From Batkoa obscura (lineage: Eukaryota > Entomophthoromycota > Entomophthoromycetes > Entomophthorales > Batkoaceae), in contig JASVEC010000016.1 in assembly GCA_030770535.1 (NCBI GenBank), forward strand, positions 186,001 to 250,000: 64,000 bases of DNA. Reading direction: 5' to 3'. Positions 10,854-22,557 of this stretch are shown piece by piece. A program made the translations under genes and the position numbers. The notes beneath the pieces are model-generated. The model saw only the letters and a list, made by a program, of their open reading frames with translations, was not told where the DNA came from and did no database searches. The stretch's first letter is position 1. Every line of letters starts with the position of its first letter.

Positions 10854-11058
10854 TTTTAATTTATAAGAAAATAATTTTATTTCTTTCCCAGATTTTAATT
10901 TGATTGCAAAAAATATTGTGCATAGAGGTGAATTTGCTTTGATTTTTACTCTTTTGCAACACTTCTAAATAGCATCTCCCCGAGAAACAAATACCAATCA
11001 AATCTGCCGAATATACTAAAAAAGGGAGAGATTAAAAATTAACTGTCAACATTTTATA
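10854..11058. promoter_or_regulatory. divergent promoter region of IMP4 and COG4
   Basis: 205 bases separate the two start codons. It contains relatively GC-richer blocks (for example around 10965-11000, CTAAATAGCATCTCCCCGAG) within AT-rich DNA. Promoter function is inferred from position alone. Confidence 0.5.
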
Positions 11059-13725
11059 ATGAATTTAAGTTTAATACAGATCAAAGAAATTACTAGCTTG
11101 GAAAGGTTAAAAGAATTGGTCAAAGAAATTGAAGAGGAAGAGATTAATATTGAGCAAGTTTTGGAAACTAAAATCAAAACAAGGGATGAAATCAATTCGG
11201 AATATGAACAGTTTCTAAACTCTACGTAATATTAATTTACAGTTTAATTAATTTATACTAAAATTAAATAGCGAATTGGTAGATAGTCTTACTAAAACTT
11301 GTTTGGACTGGTTTCATACTGTTAATAAAATGACTGAGACTTATAATTCTGCTACCGAGCAACTTGTGAAATTGGATCAAGAAAAAGTAATTTATATTTT
11401 AACACACGATTTAAAATATTAAAATAGTAGAATGAAATGAAACAAAGTTTAAATTTAATGGAACAATCCCAGCTATTAAAGGTAAGCATATATGTATTTT
11501 ATTATTAAGTGGTTTAATATCGAAATATTTTAAACTAGGAATTACATTCAGAATTAAATTTAGCAATGACCAGGAAAGATTTCGACTTAAGTATAACATT
11601 AATTCATAAATATATGAACTTAGACTATCAAAAAGTATTGGATTCACCTTATTCTAACTTCATAAAGGTGATAATTAGCTAATAAATTAAATAAATTAAA
11701 TTAAATTTTAAAGGAAGCAGACTGGAAGGAAGAAAACAGCTTTGAAAACACTAAAGAAACAGTCTTTAATTATTTAAAAAAAGAATTTGAAAAAGCAATG
11801 AAGGCTAATAGTTTATCCCAAATACAAGATAATGTTCATAAATTCCCATTAATTAAAGAGCACCGTTATGGTTTAGGTGTTTATTCACACTATTTACAAA
11901 CTCAATTAGATAATCTGGTTGATAATGAAATTAATAAAATTGGTAATTAGTGTTTGTTTACAAGTTAATCATACAAGTTAATCATAATAACTGTTTTTTT
12001 AGGTTTGGAGTTTTGTGATAAATTTAAAAGACTTTTAGAAGAAGCATCTAGAATCTGTTTACAATCAAGCCAATTGATAGAACCAAGTTATGGGAAAGGA
12101 TGGAGTATAATATTATTGGGGGATTTACTTGGTGATATTAACAAGCATGCATTGGGTATTAAAAATCAATTTTATGAAATATTTGGATTAAATGAAAAAC
12201 TTCGAATTATTCATACCAGTTTTATGGCTACTCACAATCAAAAGATTAATTCGAAAAATAATCATACGCAAAATGTAACTTTGGATTTAAAAGAATTAGA
12301 TCAATTATTAGGCGAAATATCCTTGGTTTCACAAAAGTGTACTTTATTTCGAAGATTATTCCTTAATTTAGCAAGGGTAATACTGTTTAAATAATTATAA
12401 TGCCAAAACATTTATTTTTTCTAGAAACAAGTTGATAAATCAAAAGAGAATCAAAATAGTTTATTAACGTTTGATGAAGTTAATTCGAGATATCAATGGA
12501 TTAAAGAAGAGGGGATATGTCCCTCTTTCCAGCCAATCATTGAAGCCTTCCCAGTTATTGAAAAGTATTATCTAAGTTTATCTACAGAAAAAGTAAATTT
12601 ATAGTTTATAAAAATATAGTTTGTACTTATATTGTTTAGGCAATTGAGTTGGATGAATATGAAGAAGGTAATGGAAACTCAAGTAGTATTGATGATATCT
12701 TCTATTTAATAAAAAAAGGGTCATTCCGCTCTTTAATGTCGTGTAATCTTGACACATTTCGTAATTCAATGACAATCTATAATTCATGCTTTAAAGAGCT
12801 TCTGCAATCATTCATGCTACTGACAACACAAAATGATAATACAAATTCCAATAAATCGGGACTTAATTTAAGAGAAAGATTAGTCAATATAAATAACTCA
12901 TTGATTAGCTCCAACTATTTAAAAAAGATGATTAAGGATCTTAAAGAAGCAGTTCAAAGGACATTAGGAGCATCAGGGTTTGAGGAGGAACTTATTACTT
13001 CTTTTATCAGTGCAGTAGAGCTATTGAATTCTACTTTTGTAGCGTTTGAAAATTTACATAAAAACTCAATCAAATATTTATTAGAAACAGTCATTCAACC
13101 AAAAGTGATCGCTTTCTTTAATCAATTAATTAAGGATTCAAATTATATCATTGAAGATTTAGCAATGGTTCGACCAATTCAATCTAAATTCGTTGATCGC
13201 TTTTCTACCTTTTTGAAGCCCTTTAAAGTAAGTTAACTATAATTTTTGTATTTTTTTTTGTTTTAATCACTTATTAGTTGCATTTTACAGATGATAACTT
13301 CAATCATTTTATTATTGGCTTATCCAAAATATTGAATAACGAAATGATAAGATTCCTTAAAGCTAATACTTATAATGAAAATGGCTTGATTGCTTTAGAA
13401 GAAGACTTTAGTATTATCATTCATTTCATATTGGAACAAAGTGAAGATATTATAAATGATGAATTTGATAACGTAACCTTCCTACTTAAAATTGTGCTTA
13501 TGGAACATAACGATGAATTATGTGATTTGGTTGATCAATTTTCACAACAAAAGATACTGCCTATTAATATTCTAGAGTTGAAAGAGTTATTAAGTTTAAG
13601 GTAATTATATATTCAGATAACAGTAATCATTTCTAATAACAATTTAAAGAACGGAAATTCCTATTCAACCCTTTTTAGATACTTTTCAAGAAATTGAAAA
13701 AGCTAAAGAGAAAGAAATTAATTAA
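11059..13725 (+). CDS. COG4: conserved oligomeric Golgi complex subunit 4
   Basis: Vesicle-tethering subunit of lobe A of the COG complex, used for retrograde traffic within the Golgi. Ten exons: 11059-11225, 11272-11386, 11431-11481, 11539-11667, 11714-11942, 12003-12376, 12425-12592, 12640-13227, 13278-13600, 13650-13725. They encode 739 residues, near the human 785. The N-terminal part is helical, with a coiled-coil stretch at residues 5-55. The best family match is in the middle: KFPLIKEHRYGLGVYSHYL, then YYLSLSTEKAIELDEYEEG followed by SSSIDDIFYLIKKGSFRSL. The C-terminus ends in a short basic/acidic helix. All joins keep frame. Its 3' end faces mL43, 150 bases away. Confidence 0.93.
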
Positions 13726-13875
13726 TTATATTTTAAACAAAATAAAATTGTTTTGGTCATAAACCTTAATCTTTAAATTATTTTATAAGCTAATCATAAT
13801 TAATTTAAAATTTGAAATAAAATAACTCAATTTAATAATAATGCTGTTATCTATTTCAAGTTTATCTATTATTGT

Positions 13876-14478
13876 TTATATTTTATGAGGTGCTGCATGG
13901 AATGGAGACCACATACCACGTACTGATTCATTAGTCGATAAAACCCTACGTTTACTAAAGTCTACTTCTTTTCCACCTTGGCTTGATTGTAATGCTTGAA
14001 ATTTAGTCAAAATTTCTTTAGGCTTAAAGTTGGGAATTTCGACTTCTCTAACTGTACCACAGTCTATAATAATTAGTATTTTTAATAAAATAAAGTTATA
14101 TCAAATATTACTATATCTTGCTTCAATCTTTGGGTGTTTCCAAGGCTGGTGTTTAATTATAACTTCTGTTTCTGGATTTTGTTTGGCAAATGGAACTAAA
14201 TATTGTTTGACAAAATTGCTATTGAAATATTAGAACTTATCTATAATTTTTAGTTAAAATTACCTAACACCTTTACTTGAACCTCCAGATTCACAATAAG
14301 ATAAAACAAGTCTATTACATTGAACTACAAAACCACCCCTTGCGCCATTATTATACTCACTTGGAATGATTTCTTTTTTAAAATGTGCTGGCTTTAATTG
14401 AAATCCATTAAGGTTGACTGCCCTTAATTTGTCGCCTAATACGCTGGCCATATATCTTGATCCAATTTTTTTACTCAT
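13876..14478 (-). CDS. MRPL43: mitochondrial large ribosomal subunit protein mL43
   Basis: Member of the L51/S25/CI-B8 thioredoxin-like fold family, a structural protein of the mitochondrial 54S/39S subunit. Three exons: 14264-14478, 14112-14218, 13876-14063, giving 169 residues. Family hallmarks are the N-terminal SRYMASVLGDKLR, the CNRLVLSYCESGGSSKGVR motif, a mid-region KHPKIEARYNCGTVREVE and a C-terminal ESVRGMWSPFHAAP. The last resembles the IQGQWHPF end of the human protein. The gene is divergent from the C9orf85-like gene, with 149 bases between the starts. Confidence 0.92.
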
Positions 14479-14627
14479 TTTCTAAATTCAATTTTATAAA
14501 AGAAAAGTTAGTTTTCAATTCTTAGCAGTAATTAAGTTTAAAACTGCAAAAAGTATTTTGATCCAATTTTGGGTAAAAATTGAAGTTCGAAATTCAAGGT
14601 TTTCATTTTATATTACTCTTACAGAAA
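14479..14627. promoter_or_regulatory. divergent promoter region of mL43 and the C9orf85-like gene
   Basis: 149 bases lie between two oppositely oriented start codons. AT-rich with no recognised motif. The assignment is positional. Confidence 0.45.
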
Positions 14628-15287
14628 ATGGGATTCAAAGGAAGTACAGATAGTTCAGGAGCCAAAAAAAATGGTCAAAAACATAAGAATGATTTTAGTT
14701 ATGTTCATCAAAAACAATCCGCTTTATCAAAAAAAATCAACTCTTTGCCTGTACATGGAATCTGTCAAAGATGTACTGATATTATTGCCTGGAGAAAGCA
14801 ATACGGTAAATATAAAGTTTTGACTGTTGCAAAAAAATGGTAAAGGTTTTAAAATAGTTACAAGCAAGATTTTTAAATACTTTATCTAGTGTGGGCTGTC
14901 AAAGAAAAGCAGTTAAAGAAGCTTATCATATATTATGTCAAGAGTGTGCTAAAAGTAAAAATGTATGTGCTAAGTGTCAGGAACCACATCAGATAGTAAA
15001 TGATCCAAGGTAAGTTAAACATTAATACTAATTTTAATAATAATAATTTTAACTTTCTTAGCCAATATAAAAGTGAAGCTGAAAAAAATGCTGAAGAGAT
15101 TAATTTCCAAAATTGGATTAAAAGGTTACCAGAACGTAAACGTCGTTCTGTTTTAAGAAAAATGGAAAGAGGTGATGAAGTTATTGTACCTCAAGTTGAA
15201 GATGATGATGACTTTGAACTTGACCTTGGCGATGATTTTGACTTTACTGATTCTGAGGGAGAGGATGAAAAGGAAGATAAAGAATAG
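14628..15287 (+). CDS. C9orf85-like zinc-binding protein (DUF2039)
   Basis: Three exons: 14628-14839, 14890-15009, 15062-15287, giving 185 residues. It aligns along its length with animal C9orf85: an NG-QKHKNDFSYVH start region, the HGICQRCTDIIAWRKQYGKYK block, then CVGC, CQEC and CAKCQEP pairs that probably bind zinc. The C-terminal third is first basic (LPERKRRSVLRKMERGD) and then strongly acidic (DDDDFELDLGDDFDF). The molecular function of the family is not established. The ATG chosen precedes MGFKGS; upstream in-frame sequence exists but is not conserved. Confidence 0.88.
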
Positions 15288-16147
15288 ATGTACTATTTTC
15301 AATAGCAATATAGAATTTATTTAGAAGTTGAAATTGAAATTTAACATGAAATGATCAATTATTTAATTTGATTTGTCATAATAAAACTTTATTCTAATTT
15401 ATAATCATAACATATATTTATGATATAACTATATTAATAAAATAGAATTCAATTAAAATTCAAAATATTTCATAGATTTTAAACTTATCAAAAATTATCA
15501 ATCCTCTAAGTATATGTGATTTTTCATACCTATTCTATATAGATATGCTCATAGCATAAGGATATAGTAACAGAGTTAAAATATTTAGTTAAGATGCATA
15601 ATCACCTTATAAGTTGGTTTATTTTGTGATATATTAAACATTAACATGTAAAGAAAGAAACTGATATCGGCGTATTTGCGACTTTAGGTTTAATGATATA
15701 TATTTTCAAAGTTGAATGAATAGCTATATTTTCAATTAAACATAATAGCTGTTCTGCTTGTTCAAAAATGTATTTAAATCTAAACCCCTTTTATAAATAC
15801 TACACTATTAATTATTTGATAACGCACTATAGTATTATAAGGTTAATATAACATTAATGGTGGGAATGCTTTTTTTTACTTCGGTATTTTGTTCACTTTT
15901 TTAATAATCCAATCTCAAAAAAATATCTCTAAAACCTTAAGGAAAAAACATTGACACTGCTCTACTCAAGTAAAAGAGATAAGTTCTATCATAGTCAAAT
16001 ACCAACTTTTTATACTATAAATTAAGAGGAATAAAGGATACAAAGAATTTTCAAATAAAGCATCATTTATCCCTGCCTCCATAACTTTCACTTGAACCAT
16101 GCCCTTCCTTTAATCTATCCTTTCTTATGCTTACTCAAAGGGCAATA

Positions 16148-16248
16148 TGGGGATGTATTTTTGTGTTTAAGAGCTTTACTAATAATTTTTCCACTCTAAT
16201 AGCGCTTAAAGGATGGAAAAAATAATGAAGCCAAAAAAAACATCCACA
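16148..16248 (+). mobile_element. small inverted-repeat element, copy 8
   Basis: TGGGGATGTATTTTTGTG to ACATCCACA, with the core CTCTAATAGCGCTTAAAGG. TA/TA flanks. Confidence 0.85.
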
Positions 16249-16624
16249 TACTTTAGTTTACTAATTTAATATAATAAACACTATCTTTAATTAGTATTTT
16301 TCCAAAAGAAAAAATAGTGTTACTTTTTTAAAATGATTTTAAACTATTACAAGCACTTAGCTGTTGTAATTTATTGACAAAGATGCATATGTATATCGAA
16401 TAGTTTGATATATAGTGGTTATTTTTTTAAAGTTTAGCCATTAGAATCATTTAATCACTTTTGTAAACTTTATTTAAGTTTGTGTTATGATCTTTTAAAC
16501 CCCTATCATTGATTATTGTAAAATCGTAGAACCTAGATTTTATAGTATAAATGAGATACTATTGTTCAATTTATTAAGTAATTTTGAAATTTGAAGTTGA
16601 GTTGTTTATTGTTGTCCTTTACCA

Positions 16625-17236
16625 TGTTTGCCTTTAGTGCTAGTTTAGCTGATTCTTCAATAATATCAACTTTGACTCAAATTAGATATAAGTATCCATG
16701 CCTTAGGAAACTCTCTTGTCTTGAAGATTCTGTTGAAAAATGTAGGAAAGAAGTAAAGTAGATGATGTGTTTGCAGTGAATATGGAATGTAAAGAAAGTA
16801 TAATATAACCAACACTCAAAGATATTTATATCCACCCAGAAGTTTGGACACATTAATATGGAATATTCTAAAGCTAAGATAAAAGGTCGAGAAAGTAGGT
16901 CTCATAATTAAAATTAAAAAATATTTTATTATCAGATGAAACTATTCGCCCTATAGATTGTACTGTAGAATTTATTGAATCCCTTTAAAACTGTATTGAA
17001 GGAAGGATTCCTTAAAGAAGTAATATCTAAATTTGGAGATACTTGTATAAATAAATTATGTAATACTTGCTAGAATTATATAGGGGGATTACCATAGATA
17101 ATATCAATGCGTAAAAAAAGGCAATGAGTGTACTAAAGACAACCATGATCATTGCTTAAATAGAGATCATACCCGAGGCTCAGAAATACATTTATCAGGA
17201 ATTGGTATAATTTCTAAAAAATTAGCTGGTACATAA
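16625..17236 (+). pseudogene. possible decayed cysteine-containing protein gene
   Basis: Successive short plus-strand frames carry biased, cysteine-rich peptides, broken by stops and frame changes. Examples are YPCLRKLSCLEDSVEKC near 16700, NMECKESI near 16785, FGDTCINKLCNTC near 17035 and NECTKDNHDHC near 17130. Local GC is slightly higher than in the flanks. This could be a dead secreted-protein gene. No homologue is recognised and it does not obviously match the 293-residue family. Confidence 0.3.
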
Positions 17237-17831
17237 TTTGTATTAAATTGTTTTATTAAATTTTTATATTTAATATTTAAACTTCACCTCCTAAACCCCA
17301 TTAAAATGATTGATACTCTTTTTTACCAGAACAACGATATGTTAAATAATTTAGAACTTAAACTAGTATATCAGTATTTATTTAGCTACAAAACTCTATT
17401 ATAAATTTTCTTGGTATACACTTAAAGTATAATAAATATATTGTAGCCAATATTTGTGTCTTTAAATAAAAATTAAAGAAAACAAATAGATATAAACAAT
17501 AATTTTAATGCAACTAATTTAAAAATAAAGATAAATTTTAATAATTTTGTCAAACGTAATGTTATAATTGGACTTGAATTTTAATATTAAAATATCATAC
17601 AAGCAATAAGAATCAAAGATCCTATAGTAATCGTTATCAGTCAAATGCTTCATTTATGATACTCCAAGTAATTTTATTTAGCTTTTGATTATGATTATTT
17701 AAAATCATGCAAATAGTCAAATTACAACTAATTAAATGATGCATAAATTAAATTCGAATCAACAAATAAAACTGCGGCTTAACTCATAGTTTATAAATCA
17801 ACTTAGCTAATTCATTCTTTAAATAAATAAA

Positions 17832-18508
17832 ATGTTATCAAGTGATATAACTTTAACAGCCAAAGAGGTCGAAACTATTATCAAAAAATCCCTAGAAGGT
17901 AGCCTTATTTATTTATCAAAAAAATTAACTCTAATAGTTTATAGCAAGAGAGTTTTCTTATTCTCCTTATTCTAAATTTAGAGTAGGTGCTTGTCTTATC
18001 ACTAATGATAAGAAACTTTATACTGGTAATTAAAAAATTAATATTCTAAAGAATATTTGCTAATCGTCATTAGGATGTAACGTAGAGAATGCTTCTTATG
18101 GCGGTGCTATATGTGCTGAAAGAACCGCTTTCGTTAAAGCAGTAGTAAGTAGCTTAATGGAAGTTTAAAACAATTTTTTTGATTTCGATTTTAGAGTGAA
18201 GGAAATAAGGATATTCTAGCAATTGCTGTATCAACGTAAGAACATAGATTAAGATACCCAAATTGATTTTACTAATGCTATTAATAGAGATACAGATGCA
18301 TTTGCTTCACCTTGTGGTTTTTGCCGGTAAAATTGATATTTTGTATCATTCGAATTAATATTCATTTTTATTTAGTCAATTTATGAATGAGTTTAATCCA
18401 AATTTACCAGTTTATTTAGTTAACCCAGATGGTCAATATAAATTAACTAACTTAAAGGATCTTTTACCAGATGCTTTTGGACCTATGAACCTTGGTATTA
18501 GTGTTTAA
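17832..18508 (+). CDS. CDA: cytidine deaminase
   Basis: Zinc-dependent deaminase of cytidine and deoxycytidine in pyrimidine salvage, cytosolic. Six small exons: 17832-17898, 17945-18025, 18074-18144, 18195-18235, 18288-18326, 18376-18508, giving 143 residues, the normal length for tetrameric CDAs. The FSYSPYSKFRVGACL substrate-binding motif is present. GCNVENASYGGAICAERTA holds the first zinc cysteine and the catalytic glutamate; PCGFCRQFM holds the other two zinc cysteines. Every junction preserves the frame and all three zinc ligands are intact. Convergent with GSH1, 292 bases away. Confidence 0.95.
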
Positions 18509-18800
18509 ATAGCAAAAGTGTATTAGCGTTGAATTTAAACTAAAAATAAATTAGATTCGGAATAACAGCTTGAGTAATTTTATGAATTTATGAGCTCAAC
18601 AGCTATTAATATTTACAACTGATATTATTTTATTTGCATATAGCATTTACATATAGCATTTACATATTAAACTTGATTAAATATAATTTTCAAGCGTATA
18701 CCATACTGACCATGAATCCCATACTGGTATTGTTTAAAATTGTAAGAAATTTTCAGACAGTTGTACAATTTAAATAACTCAAATGTTTTTTATTTTTAAA

Positions 18801-21199
18801 TCATTTCATTAAACTTGGGTCTAACAAATCACCAGCTAATGAGTAATCACCTTCACCAATTTTTTGAACAGCTTTAATTAAATCATAATTAAGTCTATCA
18901 TTGATAACTGAGTCATGTTTATATTCCTTATGGTTGTGAACAAAGTTACGGATCCATTTGGCAGTGGTTATTAATGAGGAATTTGCTCTTTTACTTACTA
19001 AATCTAAATATTTCTTTAAGCAACAACGAGTTTCTACATCAACATGAATCAAAGTTAAATAGGATTCAATAATAGGTACTAAGCCTATAAACCCTCCCTC
19101 CTAAGTATTATTTTAATATATTTAACTATAAACTATACTATTAATTACCTTTCCATTGATGATTTCAGAAATACTCATTTCAGCATATTCTTCTTCAACA
19201 GATTTGTATTCATGTTTGTCTAAAATTTACTAAGATTAAATCAAATTTTAAGAATACAAATTTACCTTCTGGGAACACATGCTTACGGAAAAAGAATTTC
19301 TGATCATTAATAGCATCTCTCTTTTGGGCACGATACATGTTTTCGTCCACCTAATAACAATTAATATTTATAGTTTAAAAATATCCAGTACATACTTTAG
19401 ATATTGGAACATAAAAATTGAGACCAAAAGTAAGGATTGCACGAGTTAATAATACAATAAATATAGCAAAAGCTGCATTTTCGAAATCAGTAATTTGAGC
19501 TTCCATAGATCTAAATTCTACTCTCCAGCCTATTGAAGAACCTGGTGGTGGTGGCTTAAATCTCATTGTTTGCCAGTTGGTAGATTGTAAATTCTATTAT
19601 GTAAAATTAGTATACTTTTAAATAGTGTATTTATTATTACTTCAAAGTGATCTGAAGAGACGGAATCATCTTGATCCAATAATTCTTCAAATATTACTAA
19701 TGGATCACGAATAAACAAATGAGATACATGCTTAGCTAACAAGTCATCAATATCTATTGTAATCAGATTAAAGCTTTTATAAAAACAAATGATCAAAGTT
19801 ACCATTTTCTCTCAATTTATTATAGATATCTTTATCATAAACCAAATCCAAATCATTGTATTCATCTTTAAAGTTAGAGTCTAAAGATAAATAAGAATCA
19901 ATAGAATCATATCTGGATTTATTAATCACAAATTTGTTATTCTTAAGGGGCTATAAAATTAATTTAATATTTATAAAAAAAATCACACAAAATTTTACTT
20001 CTAAACCTCTTTCTTCTGGAGTTCTATCATCCACACTTTGGGCAATAACAGTCCAACGACAGTCAATATCTGCCAATAGCCCTCGGAAAATAGGTGCGGC
20101 AGCAGTTAAAGCAAGCTGATATTTTTAATACATCAAATAGGATGAAGTAAATTGTTTACCATTATTGGTGCAATAGGAGCTAATGCATCATATAAATAAC
20201 GTGCTTCAAGAATATTGGAAGCTTGGAAAGTGATTTGTAAACAACTACAGCCCATACCAAAGCACATAGAATCCATATAAATATGATCAGGCTTAGCAGC
20301 CCCAGCTTTAGCTTCCTTATCGTTATGAAATAAATTTCTATCTGGTATAGATGGATCAATAAATGGTTTTGGTGTATTGATATCATGATAAATTGGTATA
20401 TTGATAGCAACCTTGGATCCACGACGACGTCTAATATTTGCGGTCAAAGTACTAAATAATATTTAGTTAAAAAAATAGTAGAATAGATTAAACTTACGGA
20501 AATCGAGCATGTGGGTTGATGATTTCATCTGGTACAAATAAACTTCTTGAAGAAGCACCATTAGGTTCATGATGAGGTTCAAGAAAATCTCCAGAACCTA
20601 ACTTTGGAAACGAAGTTAAAGAAATTAAAGTTTCGCCCCCTTTCATAAATTCCATGGCTGTTTTACGTCTATTATTATTAGTTACAGTTCATATTTTGTT
20701 TTAATTTTTTACCTTAATTTCATATTATCTTCAACTTTTAATAAATCAGATACTGACCCTTCATATGGCGAGCCAGGTGTTCCTGAATTTATAAAAAAAA
20801 TTAAAACAATTATTATTTTAAACTTAAATCTTCATTACCCTCTAACATATATCTTCCATATTCTGGTCTCCAAGCAGTAGGTACAGTTCTAATAATTAAT
20901 AAAAGTAAAGTAAAATTTGAAAGTACTTACTTATCGTTTTTGATTGCTTCGTTTTCAGCTTCTTGTAACTCAGGTAAAAATTCATGGACTCTGAGAGATA
21001 ATCTTGCTTTTTGGTTTTCGTCATCAACATCCACCATCATATACTCCACTTCGTCACCCCATAATAAAACATCATTTTTTCTATCTTTTAATTTATTATA
21101 GATATTAATAAACTGTACAATCCCATGTTTTCGAACTTTATCAGCATGTTGCTTTGCTGTTTCCCAATGTAACGGTGTACCCAATGATAATAATCCCAT
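18801..21199 (-). CDS. GSH1: glutamate-cysteine ligase catalytic subunit
   Basis: First and rate-limiting step of glutathione synthesis, joining glutamate and cysteine with ATP in the cytosol. Twelve exons on the minus strand: 20931-21199, 20839-20888, 20713-20782, 20498-20668, 20160-20451, 19999-20115, 19803-19950, 19641-19753, 19396-19593, 19266-19350, 19149-19219, 18801-19100. They give 627 residues, close to eukaryotic GCLC. Signature blocks in order: [112 protein letters not shown]; then [19 protein letters not shown] and [13 protein letters not shown]. All 11 introns are 42-56 bases. Confidence 0.96.
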
Positions 21200-22557
21200 G
21201 CTTAATGATCGTAAAAAATAAAATTTTGATGCTTCGATGTATTTTTTGATATTTGGATGATTACTAATAATGAATTAAAATTGAAAATGCTAATTAAGGG
21301 GCATTAACCAATCACATCAACACTTTATTCATTTTGGTTATCAAATTAATTTTTATTTTGTTTATATCTATTTTATTCTTACACAAGTTTAATAAATAGA
21401 GTTAATTTACCAAACCTTATCATTATTCTTTGAGGTAGTTTAAACCTGGATATTCAATTTTTGACCGGTTTTATATACTTACAAATGTTGTAAATTGATT
21501 ACTAATATTATGAAAACACAGTATTTTAATTTTAAGCTAAGTATGTAGTGTTTTTTTAATATTTCTATATTTTAAATTTTACAAGTCATAAAAATGGACA
21601 ATATATTAAAAGTGAAGAAATATGATATTTTTATAAATCTTATAGTTGAACTAAAATTATATGAAAAAATAATATTAGTCGAACCTTGAACTTTCCAAAA
21701 AAAATAAATAGATAAAAAGATGATTAAACATAGTTAAAAATAAAAAAGTTACTAAAGTTCACTTATACAAATACTTAAAAAAACTTATTTAGTATAATGA
21801 AATTTATGTATATTTATATTGTTTTTTTCTACTATAACTCAATTGACTTTGAAATAGATTAAGACAGTTACTTCAATGTTAATAAATTCATTTAGTTAAT
21901 AGTAATGAATTGAATTAAAATATCTTTATATTTTAAAGATAAATACGAGTTTGTATTATTAATTTTTATACTTTAAATTTCACCTTTAATAAATATGGCT
22001 ACACAAAGATCATCTTAAAAAGAACATCTAGTATTATAAAGGATGTCTATTATACAAAAAGATGCTAAATAAACTTATAATAGTTTCAACTTATGTTTAT
22101 CTGGGGATGCATTTTTGTGTTTAAGAATTTTACCAACAAATTTTCCGCTTAAATAGCGCTTAAAAATGGAAAAAATAACACAGTCAAAAAAACACTCCCA
22201 TCTTGAGAAAAGATTGAAACGAACTCTAGTAGAAAAAATTTGACAATAGTTTCAAAGATATTCAAAACATGGAAATTTATAAGGAAAGCCATTCGAGTCT
22301 TGATCATAATTATTTAAATTTACATTGTAATGCTTATGAGTTATTTTCGTTTTGAATTATTATTAAAAAACTTTAATACGTTCGTTTTATTCATTGTTTA
22401 AAATTGATGTGATATGAAGATGTTACATAAAACTTCATAAAACTCGGCACTTTTGTACTTTATAAATATAAATAAAAGCATCTCAAAATATGATAGCAGT
22501 AAAAATATCAAAAACATAAACAGGTGCATGTGTTTTAATTCTAATAATATTGTGATA
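21200..22557. other. AT-rich intergenic region
   Basis: Upstream of GSH1 and downstream of the left regulator gene. It contains one small element at 22102-22200. No gene recognised. Confidence 0.5.
22102..22200 (+). mobile_element. small inverted-repeat element, copy 9
   Basis: TGGGGATGCATTTTTGTG to AACACTCCCA. The flanking dinucleotide is TC on both sides rather than TA, which is informative for the target-site rule. Confidence 0.85.

Larger units (their letters stand above)
15288..17831. other. long AT-rich intergenic region with one element and a possible decayed gene
   Basis: It contains a small element at 16148-16248 and a degenerate relative near 15865-15960. A patchy coding-like stretch lies at about 16625-17236. 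Otherwise nothing is recognised. Confidence 0.5.

Noticed and set aside
20180-20422. Second minus-strand frame within GSH1
   Set aside because: Overlapping alternate frame of the conserved exon 20160-20451.
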